Below are positions 51,426-63,850 of a stretch of DNA of 64,000 bases, in pieces (position 1 is the stretch's first letter; each line of letters starts with the position of its first letter). Both the position numbers and the translations under genes were made by a program. Origin of the DNA: Palaemon carinicauda (taxonomy: Eukaryota > Arthropoda > Malacostraca > Decapoda > Palaemonidae). The stretch is taken from NCBI RefSeq assembly GCF_036898095.1, contig NC_090746.1, positions 103,211,116 to 103,275,115 of the forward strand, written 5' to 3'. Below the pieces are notes generated by a model, which worked only from the letters and a program-made list of their open reading frames with translations, was not told where the DNA came from and did no database searches.

Positions 51426-54400
51426 CAATGGCCCCCTTGAAGGGTGTGGGCAAATTAAGTAGTAATCCCCAAAGAGCAAATAACTAAACCAATGGCATCT
51501 TCGAAGGGTGTGAAGAAGTTAAGCAGTAATCCCCAGAGGGGAAATAACTAAACCAACGGTATCCTAAAATGGTGTGGATAAGGTCAGTAGTATTCCCCCG
51601 TGGGAAAATAACTAAACCAATGGTATCCTCAAAGGGTGTGAACAAGGTCAGTAGTATTCCCCCAAGGGAAAATAACTAAACAAATGGTATCCTCAAAGGG
51701 TGTGGACAAGGTCAGTAGTATTCCCCCATGGGGAAATAACTAAACCAATGGTATCATCAAAGGGTGTGAACAAGGTCAGTAGTATTCCCCCAAGGGAAAA
51801 TAACTAAACCAATGGTATCCTCAATGGGTGTGGACAAGGTCAGTAGTATTCCCCCAAGAGCAAATAACTAAACCAATGGTATCCTCAAAGGGTGTGGACA
51901 AGGTCATTAGTATTCTCCCAAGGGAAACTAACTAAACCAATTTTATCATCAAAGGGTGTGAAAAAGGTCAGCAGTATTCCCACAAGGGAAAATAACTAAA
52001 CCAATGGTATCCTCAAAAGGTGTGGAGAGGGTCAGTAGTATTCCCCCAAGGGAAAATAACTAAACCAACGGTATCCTCAAAGGGTGTGGATAAGATCAGT
52101 AGTATTCCCCCAAGGGAAAATAACTAAACCAATGGTATCCTCAAAGGGTGTGGACAAGGTCAGTAGTATTCCCCCAAGGGAAAATAACTTAACCAATGGT
52201 ATCCTCAAAGGGTGTGGACAAGGTCAGTTGCATTCTCCCAAGGGAAAATAACTAAACCAGTGGTATCCTCAAAGGGTGCAGACAAGGTCAGTAGTATTAC
52301 CCTGCAAGGGGAAATAACTAAACCAATGGTATCCTCAAAGGATGTGGACAAGGTCAGCAGTATTCCCCCAAGGGAAAATAACTAAACCAATGGTATCCTC
52401 AAAGGGTGTGGACAAGGTCAGTGGTATTCCCCCAAGGGAAAATAACTAAACCAAAGGTATCCTCAAAGGGTGTGGATAGGTTAAGCAGTAATCCCCTAAG
52501 GGCAACTAACTAAACTGATGATATCTTAAAAAGGTGTAAGAAAGGTCCGTATTAATCCCGAAAGAGCAAATAACAAAATCAATGGAATCCTCAAAGGGTG
52601 TAAGAAGGGTCAGTATTAATCCTGAAAGGGCAAAAACAGAACCAATGGTATCCTCAAAGGTTGTAAGAAAGGTCAGTATTAATCCCGAAAGGGCAAAGGG
52701 CAAAACTGATATTCTCAAAGGGTGTAAGAAAGGTCAGTATTAATCCCGATAGGGCAAATAACAAAACCGATGATATCCTCAAAGGGTGTAAGAAAGGTCA
52801 GTATTAATCCCGAAAGGGCAAATAACAAAACAGATGATATCATCAAAGGGTGTAAGAAAGGTCAGTATTAATCCCGAGAGGGCAAAAAACAAAACTGATG
52901 GTATCCTCAAAGGGTGTAAAAAGGTCAGTATTAATCCCGAAAGGGCAAATAACAAAACGGATGGTATCCTCAAAGGGTGTGAGAAAGGTCAGTATTAATC
53001 CCAAAAGGGCAAATGACAAAGGGTGTGAGAAAGGTCAGTATTAACCTCGAAAGGGCAAATGACAAAACCGATGGTATCATCAAAGGGTGTAAGAAAGGAC
53101 AGCATTAATCCCAAAAGGGCAAATAACAAACAGATGGTATCCTTAAAGGGTGTAAGAAAGGTCAGTATTAATCCCAAAAGAGCAAATAACAAAATCGATG
53201 GTATCCACAAAGGGTGTAAGAAAGGTCAGTATTAATCCTGAAAGGGCAAATAACAAAACTAATGATATCCTCAAAGAGTATAAGGAAGGTCAGTATTAAT
53301 CCCGAAAGGGCAAATAACAAAAGCGATGATATCATCAAAGGGTGTAAGAAAGGTCAGTAATAATCCCAAAAGGGTAAATAACAAAACGATGATATCCTCA
53401 AAGGATGTAAGAAAGATCAGTATTAATCACGAAAGAGCAATTAACAAAATCGATGATATCCTCAAAGGGTGTAAGAAAGGTCAGTAATAATCCCAAAAGG
53501 GTAAATAACAAAACGATGATATCCTCAAAGGATGTAAGAAAGATCAGTATTAATCACGAAAGAGCAATTAACAAAATCGATGATATCCTCAAAGGGTGTA
53601 AGAAAGGTCAGTAATAATCCCAAAAGGGTAAATAACAAAACGATGATATCCTCAAAGGATGTAAGAAAGATCAGTATTAATCACGAAAGAGCAATTAACA
53701 AAATCGATGATATCCTCAAAGGGTGTAAGAAAGGTCAGTAATAATCCCAAAAGGGTAAATAACAAAACGATGATATCCTCAAAGGATGTAAGAAAGATCA
53801 GTATTAATCACGAAAGAGCAATTAACAAAATCGATGATATCCTCAAAGGGTGTAAGAAAGGTCAGTAATAATCCCAAAAGGGTAAATAACAAAACGATGA
53901 TATCCTCAAAGGATGTAAGAAAGATCAGTATTAATCACGAAAGAGCAATTAACAAAATCGATGATATCCTCAAAGGGTGTAAGAAAGGTCAGTATTAATC
54001 CCAAAAGGGTAAATAACAAAACGATGATATCCTCAAATGATGTAAGAAAGATCAGTATTAATCCTGAAAGAGCAAATAACAAAACCGATGATATCCTCAA
54101 AGGGTGTAAGAAAGGTCAGTATTAATCCCGAAAGGGCAAATAACAAAACCGATGATATCCTCAAAGGGTGTAAAAAAGGTCAGTATTACTCCCGAAAAGG
54201 GCAAATAACAAATTCGACGATATCCTCAAAGAGTGTAAGAAAGGTCAGTGTTAATCCCGAAAGGGCAAATAACAAAACCGATGATATCCTCAAAGGGTGT
54301 AAGAAAGGTCAGTATTAATCCTGAAAGAGCAAATAACAAAACTAATGATATCCTCAAAGAGTGTAAGAAAGGTCAGTGTTAATCCCGAAAGGTCAAATAA

Positions 54401-54870
54401 CAAAATCGATGATATCCTCAAAGGGTGTAAGAAAGGTCAGTATTAATCCTGAAAGAGCAAATAACAAAACCGATGATATCCTCAAAGGGTGTAAGAAAGG
54501 TCAGTATTAATCCCGAAAGGGAAAATAACAAAACCGATGATATCCTCAAAGGGTGTAAGAAAGGTCAGTATTACTCCCGAAAAGGGCAAATAACAAATTC
54601 GACGATATCCTCAAAGAGTGTAAGAAAGGTCAGTGTTAATCCCGAAAGGGCAAATAACAAAACCAATGGTATCCTCGAAGGGTGTGGACAAGGTGTGTAG
54701 TAATTTCAAAAGGGCAAATTAATAAACCAATGGTATCCTCGAAGGGTGTGGACAAGGTCAGTAGTGTTCCCCAAAGGGCAAATAAGAATATCAATGGTAT
54801 CCTCGACGGGTAAGAGCAAGGTCAGTAGTAATTCCCCAAGGGCAAATGACTAAGCAAATGGTATCCACAA
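51426..54870. repeat. 64-bp satellite array, about 54 units, with higher-order structure
   Basis: The unit is roughly AAATAACTAAACCAATGGTA, TCCTCAAAGGGTGTGGACAA, GGTCAGTAGTATTCCCCCAA, GGG. Two subfamilies occur: the form just given (51426-52500 and again 54660-54870), and a second (52500-54660) with AACAAAACCGATGATATCCT, GTAAGAAAGGTCAGTATTAA and CCCGAAAGGGC. Within the second, a 127-bp dimer repeats about five times almost identically (53337-53970), and a 385-bp six-unit block occurs twice (54060 and 54445). Open frames over it exist because three units equal 192 bp; they are not genes. Confidence 0.97.
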
Positions 54871-56929
54871 AGATTAAAACATTAGTTGCAATAAAAAAAC
54901 ATAAACTTTAATATTGTACTGTAAAATTTTAATTTCTAACCCTTTTTCATTATGACAATTTGTAAATACAGTAGCTCGTTGCAAACAACGAATATGGTTT
55001 TTTATCACCTTGATAATTGTCAAAGCTCAGAGTGTGAGGTATTTCAGTCATTGCAATTCTAGTCAAAGGTCAGGCTAGTTTCAAATAGGATAAATGGATA
55101 CCAATTATCGTATGAATTAAAGAAAGACTGACTAAAAAGCCAGGTAATCTATCAAAAGAACAAAAGCTAAAACGGCTGCACAAAAAGTATCAGGTATTGA
55201 CCTGCCCACGATCCAGTGTATAATCTAATAATCTTACAATTTATGTACATTTTCAAGATATCTAACCATAAAGATATTTAAGTAATTAAAAAAGCAATAA
55301 AGCATAGTATAATTATTGTGAATTGTGCGATTTAAAATACCTAATATGTCTCTCACAATACTATGAACTTTCCTCGAGGTAGGGTACTGCTCAAAGACAG
55401 GACTATTTCTCCACATCAGCATTGCATTGACCATAAAAAAGCTACTCAGAAATCAATAATATCCTCAAAACACAGGTGATGAGAATTCATAAACAGAGCA
55501 ATTTTATGAAAATGGAAATTTAATTCCTTTCCAAAGTAAGGATATAAAAAACTTTGACATAATCCCACGAAACTTCGCACTTGAGCACACAAACTGACGA
55601 GATTCATTTTCACCAATCTAGAAACCTATTCTCCACTCGCACCTATGACTGGACAGCTTTTGCATCTACGATAACATTCAAAACCTTATTACACAATTCG
55701 TCTAAAAATGATTAAAGTGTTATTTATCCCTTCTTTATATCATGGGCACAAATGACACGAGACAAGAAACAAATTAGAATTTATGAACCGAGCTGTGCAC
55801 CTTTTCAGCGAGCCCAGGTATCTCGCCATAATAAAAAGCTCTGAAATGCAAGACCTACAAATGACCATCTCACCAAATTTCTTAAAGTATTTACGTTAAG
55901 TACACTTACCATAAATCTTTAATGCAATATCTTGATTATACTTGAACTTGAAGTTTTTAAGAAAATTTTTCAAATAACAATTACCTTATTTTACACATTA
56001 ACTTCAAAAAGAGTATAAATATGTCTGGAGCACTTTGAATCCCAATCCTTTAACATTAGATAGATTTTTCACTACTTACATTACACAGTTCATAACAAAT
56101 TTGATGTTTTGTCATTGACACAAGTGCATACAATTTTGCTAGAAATTTAAATAAAATTACTAAAACCTGCACATTTGACATTATTGTCTCCTACAATTCA
56201 AAGCTTCTTAAAGATTCTGAAATATTTCATTCAAATAACATCACATACCAAATTCTAAAATCTGATAAACAATTACAAACTTAAAGAATTTGAGGCTTTT
56301 GAGAAAGATATTAATGGCATAATACAGCCATCATTTTTCATGACTTTGGGTTTTAGAATAAAACTTGCAATAACAAGACAGCTAAATCAATAAGCAGACC
56401 AAAATCCAACAAGTTTACAAATACAAGCTGTCAGCTTTTGACAAGTACAATATATTCAAGGAAACACATTGAGCTACAGCACTTAAGACACCAGTAAGAG
56501 AATGGACAACTTCTGTACATTGGGAATAAAATAACAGTCTAAAAGAACAAGTGATTACTCTAGTTAGGATCAGGATTTACTTCATGGATCCTTTAGCCCT
56601 TTATGTAGTGAGGAATGAAATGGCAAATTCTGATACTCAAAGAGGAGGGGGCCAGTGGGAGACTCATCAGCCATATGAGGCGAGAATCTTTGTATTTTTT
56701 TATAACATTTCCAATTTTGGGATAAGGTAGGATCAAGGATGGGGATTGGGAGATCTGAAATTGGATGTGAGTATAACTACAGAGCCTAAATATCGACAAG
56801 AAAACTGGAACTCTTGAAAACAAGAGTAATTGAAAAAAAGAATGAAAGATGGAATAACTTGAATGGAAACAAGGAAACAATAGGTGACATGAAATAATCA
56901 ATCCAATTAGTGCACAAAAGAGCTCCTTA
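54871..56929. other. AT-rich DNA, no gene
   Basis: No supported coding frame, RNA gene or repeat. Confidence 0.55.
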
Positions 56930-57760
56930 GACCAAGGTGTGTAGCGGGTAACTCCATACACAAAGGATTACACTAAATAATTCCATAGGCAATATAGTTG
57001 TCCAAATAACTTACAGACCACCTCAATATCCAAGGATTGTCCAAAACAACTCTATAGAAGTGTTCAAAATAACACTAGAGATGAAAGTGTTCAAAAATAA
57101 CTTCAAAGACCAAGATGGGTCATCAATAACTCAATGGACAAAGAAATAAGGCCAAAATAACTCCATACACAGAAATGTCCTGAATAAACCAGTGTGTGCT
57201 ACAAATAAACTCTTTAAACGAGGGAATACTCAAAACTGGTAAATCAAATAAGTGCTCCAGATAGCTTATTGAACCAAGAAATAACTCAAATAATTCCATG
57301 GATGAAGGATTCAAAGATAGCTGCGTAGACAATTGAGTATCCCAAATAACTAAAGTAACAAATATAGAGCCTACATTTTTCTGCAATCCATGAATAAAAA
57401 GTCCTGAAATAACTCCATAGACCAAGGAGTGCTACAATTGAAGTTTTATGCAAATTGGAACTAAGGAGTATAACCATGAAAGCTTGGTAAACCTTTGCCC
57501 AGGGAAAATTTATAACATAAGGGGAACTCTGCAGGATTTTTTTTCAAGCAGAAATTGTCCCAAAAAACCTGAATACTAAAGAAGTTCCTTTAAATCACGA
57601 AGTGACTGAAAATTTCTTCAAAACAGAATACTGTAGTCTAAAACACTGTTAACAAGGATTGCTAAAAAACAACACTATAGAGCAAGAAGTTACCAAAGTA
57701 ACACAACAGACTGGAGAACAAACAAAGGATATCATAAATTACTCTAAGGAAATACTTTAA
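56930..57760. repeat. Decayed minisatellite, unit about 38 bp
   Basis: Variants of CAAAATAACTCCATAGACCA followed by AGGAGTG(TCC) recur irregularly from 56946 onward, for example at 57091, 57152, 57288 and 57408. Units are strongly diverged, so the period is approximate. Frames over it are not coding. Confidence 0.6.
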
Positions 57761-59166
57761 ACCAGGCCGCAACACCCACGAACAAAATAAAAACAAGTCA
57801 AGGAATGATTTAAAATCAATTGAAACCAAACTGGCCCTTTAAAAACTGTAAGGTAGAGTGGCCTAAATATTTCCTTAAGACAGGCATTATTCTGAATCTT
57901 AGGAAAGCCTTGTAAAACTTTGCAAATCTAAGTATCAAGGAAAATATTTTTGAATTGATATGGGAAAATCATACCCATGTACATAGTTTTCTTAAACATA
58001 TTCACAACTAATAATAAGAAACGCATAGATATAGTGGTGTCCTTACAGCGAATATCCCTGGAAACCGACATGAGAAATTCTTATTATTCTTAACAACTAG
58101 TTATTGGTTGCTATTGATTTTATCAAATAATTTAATTCTTCAGAAATGTTCTAAATTCAAATGCAATTTCAATACTTTCCTCAACTAACCAATGGAGCAG
58201 AAGGATTCTAACTTCTTTCAGAAACATTGAAATCTAAATGAAACTAAACTGAAACCATCCTTACACCGGATTAGGTTCAAAATTTCCAAATGAAAATCAC
58301 AGTAAACCTATCAAAAAAAAAAAAAAAAAAAAAGAGAAATAAATAAAAAAAAAAGAGTAAATTGTCACTTTTCAAGACTTAATTACGATTAAATTTTCCA
58401 GCTAGACATCCTTTGATTTTATAGAGCCTCAATTCCTTAAAAACGCTAGCATTTCCAACTAATCAAATCTACAATTTACCAATGGTCACACACCAACCTT
58501 AAGCAAAATCCATAAAGAGAGACTTCAAAAGACTATAGATTCTCAGAGTGAATAACTTTCAGGACAGAACGTTCATATGTAATCACTTGCTAACACTTAA
58601 ACATGATAGTTTAGCAAAGCTTAGGACTCTACGTTCAAACCAGTCTATTAAAATAAGGTAAGAGTTATGATCTAACCAAATATTGTATACCCTGTGCAAT
58701 TCTCCAGATTATTCAACATCATGAGCAAGCTTCACATCAAACAGAACAGGAAAAGTGGAACTGAATTACTACTGCGGAAACTTTGTTAATCCCAAAAGAG
58801 CAGCATCTAAAAAAGAGAAACTCAGAAAAAGCATAACCATTGTCATAGGTTTTATATCATCAAGGAGAAAATGATATGTTCTAATTAAAGGCAAAGCTTA
58901 AGAACCAACAAATATCTACAGAATAGGAAGACCTAATGGCAAGTAAGGTTAGAAATAAAACCTTGTAATATCATAAACTAAAACACAGGGTAAAAAACCC
59001 AGAATTGTCAAGTAGTGTCCAATCTATCAGGCATAGTCCAATATCCAAAGGTGCCACCAAGAGCTCAGTACAATAGAAATGCAATCTAGAATAGACATCA
59101 CTGCATAGAATGGATCTCTACCTAATAGGACATTACCTAATTGAGGAACTTGTCATCAGTTGACAA
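57761..59166. other. AT-rich DNA, no gene
   Basis: Contains an A-rich run at 58313-58333. No other feature is supported. Confidence 0.55.
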
Positions 59167-59406
59167 AAATATGTTATTTTCATTAGTAAAATAAATTTTT
59201 GAATATACTTACCCGATAATCATGTAGCTGTCAACTCCGTTGCCCGACAGAATTCTACGGAAGGGATACGCCAGCGATCGCTATACAAGAGGGGGGTGTA
59301 CTCACAAGCGCCACCTGTGGCCAGGTACTGCAGTACTTCTTGTTGACACCACTTCAATTTTTCCTCGGTCCACTGGTTCTATGGGGAGGAAGGGTGGGTC
59401 AATTAA

Positions 59407-59500
59407 ATCATGATTATCGGGTAAGTATATTCAAAAATTTATTTTACTAATGAAAATAACATTTTTCAATATTAAACTTACCCGATAATCATGTAGCTGA
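59407..59500 (-). repeat. Internal complementary region of DIRS copy 3
   Basis: CATGATTATCGGGTAAGTAT, ATTTATTTTACTAATGAAAA, TAACATTTTTCAATATTAAA and CTTACCCGATAATCATGTAG follow one another. It has the same joint (AACATTTTTCAATATT) as in copy 1 and complements the terminal sequence at 59168-59225. Confidence 0.9.
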
Positions 59501-59883
59501 TTCACACCCAGGGAGGTGGGTGAAAACCAGTGTACATGTATATCAAGAAGCTAAGTATCCCGTATTTCATATTATCAGTTATTCAAAATAACAATGAAAT
59601 TACAAGTACCTGGTAAGGAAGTCGACTTGAGCCATTACTCTGCCTTAAATAAGTTCGTCTTCCTTACTGAGCGCAGCGTTCCTCTTAGGAGGCTGAACAA
59701 CTCTAAGGTGCTGAAGTATCAAGGGCTGCAACCCATACTAAAGGACCTCATCACAACCTTTAACCTCGGCGCTTCTCAAGAAAGAATTGACCACCCGCCA
59801 AATCAACAAGGATGTGGAAGGCTTCTTAGCCGACCGTACAACCCATAAAAAGTATTCAAGAGAAAGGTTAAAAGGTTATGGGA

Positions 59884-61010
59884 TTATGGGAATGTAGTGG
59901 CTGAGCCCTCGCCTACTACTGCATTCGTTGCTACGAATGGTCCCAGGGTGTAGCAGTACTTGTAAAGAGACTGGAGATCTTTGAGATAGAATGATGCGAA
60001 CACTGACTTGCTTCTCCAATAGGTTGCATCCATAACACTCTGCAGAGAATGGCTCTGTTTGAAGGCCACTGAAGTAGCCACAGCTCCCACTTCATGTGTC
60101 CTTACCTTCAGCAAAGCAAGGTCTTCTTCCTTCAGATGAGAATGTGCTTCTCTAATCAGAAGCCTGAATAGTAAGAAACTGAGTTCTTAGAACTTGGAAA
60201 AGAAGGTTTCTTGATAGCACACCATAAGGCTTCTGATTGTCCTCGTAAAGGTTAAGACCTTTTTAGATAGTACCTAAGAGCTCTAACTGGGCAAAGTACT
60301 CTCTCCAGTTCATTCCCCACCAAGTTGGACAGGCTTGGGATCTCGAACGACTTAGGCCAAGGACGTGAAGGAAGCTCGTTTAGCAAAAACCGAGCTGCAA
60401 GGAACATGTAGCCGTTTCAGATGTGAAAACAATGATCCTGCTGAAGGTGTGGATCTCACTTACTCTTTTAGCTGTTGTCAAGCACACGAGGAAAAGAGTT
60501 TTTAATGTGAGGTCCTAAAAAGAGGCTGATTGGAGAGGTTCAAATCTTGATGACATAAGGAACCTTAGGACCACGTCTAGATTCCAGCCTGGAGTGGACA
60601 ACCGACGTTCCTTTGAGGTCTCAAAAGACCTAGGGAGGTCCTGTAGATCTTTGTTGGTGGAAAGATCCAAGCCTCTGTGGCAGAAAACCGCTGCCAACAT
60701 ACTTCTGTAACCCTTGATCGTAGGAGCTGAAAGGGATCTTACTTTCCTTAGATATAACAGGAAGTCAGCAATCTGGGTTACAGTGGTACTGGTTGAGGAA
60801 ACTGCATTGGTCTTGTACCAGCTACGGAAGACTTCCCCTTGAGACTGATAGATTCTGAGAGTGGATATTCTCCTTGCTTTGGCAATCGCTCTGGCTGCCT
60901 CCTTCGAAAAGCCCCTAGCTCTTGAGAGTCTTTCGAAAGTCTGAAGGCAGTCAGACGAAGAGCGTGGAGGTTTGGGTGTACCTTCTTTACGTGAGGTAGA
61001 CGTAGAAGGT
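59884..61010 (-). pseudogene. DIRS tyrosine recombinase, broken (copy 3)
   Basis: N-terminal piece (60515 to about 61010): ARGFSKEAARAIAKARR, YQSQGEVFRSWYK, VTQIADFLLYLRK, PTIKGYRSMLAAVFCHRGLD, ending PLQSASF before a frameshift. The C-terminal piece (59884-60114) has KVRTHEVGAVATSVAF, MDATYWRSKSVFASFYLKD and CYTLGPFVATNAVVGEGSAT. The catalytic second arginine of H-x-x-R is replaced by glycine (GGA instead of AGA), whereas the nucleophilic tyrosine is kept. The middle part (60115-60515), with the first catalytic arginine, is out of frame. This copy cannot make an active recombinase. Confidence 0.88.
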
Positions 61011-61260
61011 TCACTCCTAGAGGAAGAGCCCTGGGAATGTCGACCAGCCATTGCAGTACCTCTAAGAACCATTCTCTCGCGGGCCAGAGCGGAGCCAACC
61101 AACGTCAGCCGTGTCCCTTTGCGAGAGGAGAACTTCTGAAGTACCCTGTTGACAATCTTGAACGGCGGGAATGCATACAGGTCGAGATGGAACCAATCCA
61201 GCAGAAAAGCATCCACGTGAACTGCTGCTGGGTCTGGAATCGGAGAACAATACAACAGGA
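60778..61260 (-). pseudogene. C-terminal tail of DIRS RT-RNase H (copy 3)
   Basis: YCSPIPDPAAVHVDAFLLDW, FHLDLYAFPPFKIVNRVLQK, then a 1-bp frameshift near 61095, then APLWPAREWFLEVLQWLVDI and finally FPQPVPL at 60778. It matches the overlapping tail of copy 1. The overlap with the recombinase frame is preserved. Confidence 0.8.
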
Positions 61261-61488
61261 GTCTCTAGGTTATCGAGGTAGCGAACAGATCTATGGTTGG
61301 CTGACCCCACAGGGCCCAAAGTCTGCTGCAAACATTCTTGTGAAGGGTCCACTCTGTGGGGATGACCTGACCCTTCCGGCTGAGGTGATCTGCCATGACA
61401 TTCATACCGCCCTGAATGAACCTCGTTACCAGCGTGAGCTTTCGATCTTTAGACCAGATGAGGAGGTCCCTTGCGATCTAGAACAACT

Positions 61489-61997
61489 TCACGAAAGAGT
61501 CCCTCCCTGCTTGAAGATGTAAGCCAGGGCTGTGGTGCTGTCAGAGTCCACCTCCACCACTTTGTTAAGCTGGAGGGACTTGAAGTTTATCAAGGCCAGA
61601 AGAACCGCCAACAACTCCTTGCAATTGATGTGAAGTGTCCTTTGTTCCTGATTCCATGTTCCCGAGCATTCCTGTCCGTCCAAAGTCGCACCCCAGCCCG
61701 TGTCTGATGCGTCCGAGAGGAGAAGGCGGTCGGGTTTCTGAACAGCCAAAGGTAGACTTCCTTGAGAAGAAAGCTGTTCTTACACCACGCGAGAGAAGAC
61801 CTTCCCTCTTCGGAAACAGGAACTGAGACCGTCTCTAGCGTCATGTCCTTTATCCAGTGAGCAGCTAGATGATACTGAAGGGGGGGAGGTGGAGTCTCCC
61901 TAACACGATGAACAGGGCCAGCGATGAAAGTGTCCCTGTTAGACTCATCCACTACCTGACTGAGCATCGGTTCCTTCTCAGCATGCTCTGGATGCAT
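61489..61997 (-). pseudogene. DIRS RNase H domain (copy 3), frameshifted
   Basis: The frame 61489-61749 has LLLSDASDTGWGATLDGQEC, INCKELLAVLLALINFK, VEVDSDSTTALAYI, keeping the first three catalytic acidic residues (Asp, Glu, Asp). The fourth (ADxLSR region) lies downstream in the complement of the 61370-61400 region (GCTGAGGTGATCTGCCATGA on plus), giving MADHLSRK. The upstream frame 61590-61997 has PPLQYHLAAHWIKDMTLETV and then shifts. Short indels break it, and the protein is not complete. Confidence 0.82.
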
Positions 61998-62210
61998 TCT
62001 AGGGCTTGGAAGATCCTTGGGGCCGACGGAAAAGCCCGAAAAGCTCGACTCTGAAGATCCATACCCAGGGAGACAATGGTCTGGGATGGGACGAGCTGAG
62101 ACTCCTCAAAATTGACCAGGAGGCCCAGTTCCTTGGTCAGATCCATAGTCCATCTGAGAATCTCCAGACAGCGACGACTTGTGGGAGCTCTTAAAAGCCA
62201 GTCGTCTGAC
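61998..62210 (-). pseudogene. End of DIRS reverse transcriptase (copy 3)
   Basis: DDWLLRA at the start of this piece is the C-terminal half of the catalytic (Y/L)xDD box of DIRS RT. It is followed by CLEILRWTMDLTKELGLLVN and SQTIVSLGMDLQSRAFRAFP, the connection to RNase H. The upstream palm and fingers are missing: the reading passes directly from gag-type sequence (VHRLCSSTMIL, a shifted frame of VDSSQTVQQYHDL) into DDWLL. An internal deletion therefore fused gag to the RT end at about 62205-62215. Confidence 0.75.
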
Positions 62211-62814
62211 GGAGCCGGACACAAGATCATGGTACTGCTGCACAGTCTGTGAACTGTCAACCATGGGGAAGCGAGGAAGTACAGTGACAACCCGAAGCTG
62301 TCTAGACTGTCTGGTCGTACAGACAACTCCTTATCGGGTTGCTGAGGTTGCCGCACTGCGTCACAACAAGTCACTTCTGCTGGTTGTTGAACGTCTTCCC
62401 AGTGACACACTGACTCCGTAAACAAAAAAATCCTCTAACAAGGACTAAGCTTGGACTGCATGTCTTGCAACACAGCTCAAGGTCTATGGGAGCAGGTGTG
62501 GTAACAGACGGGGTTAGCGACTGAAGTGGAACCATTACCTTCCCTGGGAGCATGTTATGCTTAAATAAAAGTCCATAAGAGGCTACGCAGCTAAAGGCTC
62601 CTCTCCAAATGACAGAGTCCTCAAGGGAATATCAGAAGGAGGGAGAAAAGCACTTTCTCATCTACAGGGACCATATCCGAGAAAAGTTAAGTTCTCTCAG
62701 TGAGGGTTTCACTGGTGCAAAAACAGCAGACTAGAAGGCAACGTTATGAAACTGCTTGACAGTCTAGTGAGTTGGCAACAACCAAAGATGTGTGACTGAG
62801 AAGCATGCGGTAAG

Positions 62815-62915
62815 GTATGCAGAGCATGTTGTATGCAGAGCATGCTGTATGCAGAGCATGCTGTATGTAGAGCATGCTGTAAGGTAAGCAGAGCGTGTTG
62901 CATGGCGTGTAACAT
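62815..62915. repeat. 16-bp minisatellite (about 6 units)
   Basis: GTATGCAGAGCATGCT-type units are repeated with variants (GTATGTAGAGCATGCT, GTAAGCAGAGCGTGTT). Each unit contains the palindrome GCATGC or AGCATGCT. It lies inside the interruption of the gag region. Confidence 0.88.
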
Positions 62916-63404
62916 TTCTCAGAAATTCCATGACCAGTGCTAGAGTGAGTAATATCGCATTACCGTCCATTGAAAGTGCACGTGCCGAGGGAATTGATTT
63001 AGACTGTTTTGTTGATGAATTTGATAGCCGGCATGATAATCGTAGAATTAAGCTACACTAAATGTACTATAATCTACTTCACCTCAGGAAAGGGAAACTC
63101 GCCCTGTTGGCAACACTGCATTACTTCATGCATGCTTGCATGGGGTTTTAATATCAACATAATATTTACCTTACATTCATAACTCATGATTCATTTTTGT
63201 TTTGAAGATATTTTTGCCATATTTTGCGATATTGTTAAAAATATATTGCAAGGAATACATATATATTTTTATATAAGTAATACAAATAACCTCCATTATC
63301 ATAATGTTTGTGTAGGCATACATGTATATGATTACAAATGCAAGTTATGAAAGTAATGAGGTGTTATTATTGTCATTTGTTATTTCCAAGTTGAATGGGA
63401 AGAG

Positions 63405-63850
63405 GCTCAAGTTGAGGAGAAAGTGGCAGATGCATGCGTTGAGGTGGCTGACTCATAGCATGAGGTTGCTGCCTCAAGAGTTGCGCTTGCTGTAAGGGTT
63501 GCGGATGCGCAGTAGCAGGTTCCTGAGGAACGAGTTAAGGTTCCTGAGGTGTGAGCTGCGAGAGTTGAGGTAGCGGCTGCGCAGAACGCAGTTCTTGTCT
63601 CGCGAGTTGAGGTTCCTGAGGTGCTAGCCTAAGGAGTTGAGGCTCTCGCCTTGAGGAGGGTTGAGGTCGCTGCAGCGAGTGCTGAGGTGGCTGCCTCATT
63701 GATGGAAGAGGTTGTCGTACCTCAAGAGATTGTTGCCTCGCTGGTGGAACCGCAAGCGGAAGCGGAGGAAGTAAGGCATAAGATTCCTGCTCCCATTGCT
63801 GAGGTTGCCTTAAGGAAGGCGGAGGTTGCTGCACACCGCTGGTAACTGGC
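63405..63850 (-). repeat. 15-bp-type coding repeat in gag of copy 3
   Basis: GAGTTGAGGTTCCTGAGGTG, GAGGTTGCTGCCTCA and similar steps recur irregularly. Spacings are multiples of three, so frames on both strands stay open. On the sense (minus) strand they encode (R/L)(Q/E)PQ(P/L) steps; on the plus strand they encode VEVAA-type text, which is an artefact. Confidence 0.7.

Noticed and set aside
54088..54700. Open frames such as MISSKGVRKVSINPERANNK
   Set aside because: Three satellite units equal 192 bp, so frames stay open automatically. No start, domain or codon bias supports a gene.
51426..54870. Regular repeats resembling a CRISPR array
   Set aside because: The whole 64-bp unit repeats with no unique spacers, the host is eukaryotic, and there are no cas genes. 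It is a satellite.
59594..59848. Plus ORF of 84 codons near the DIRS copy 3 end
   Set aside because: It covers the complemented 3'-untranslated region of copy 3, homologous to 43123-43500. Not a gene.
63651..63845. Plus ORF with VEVAA repeats
   Set aside because: An artefact of the 15-bp repeat; the minus frame matches the gag orientation.
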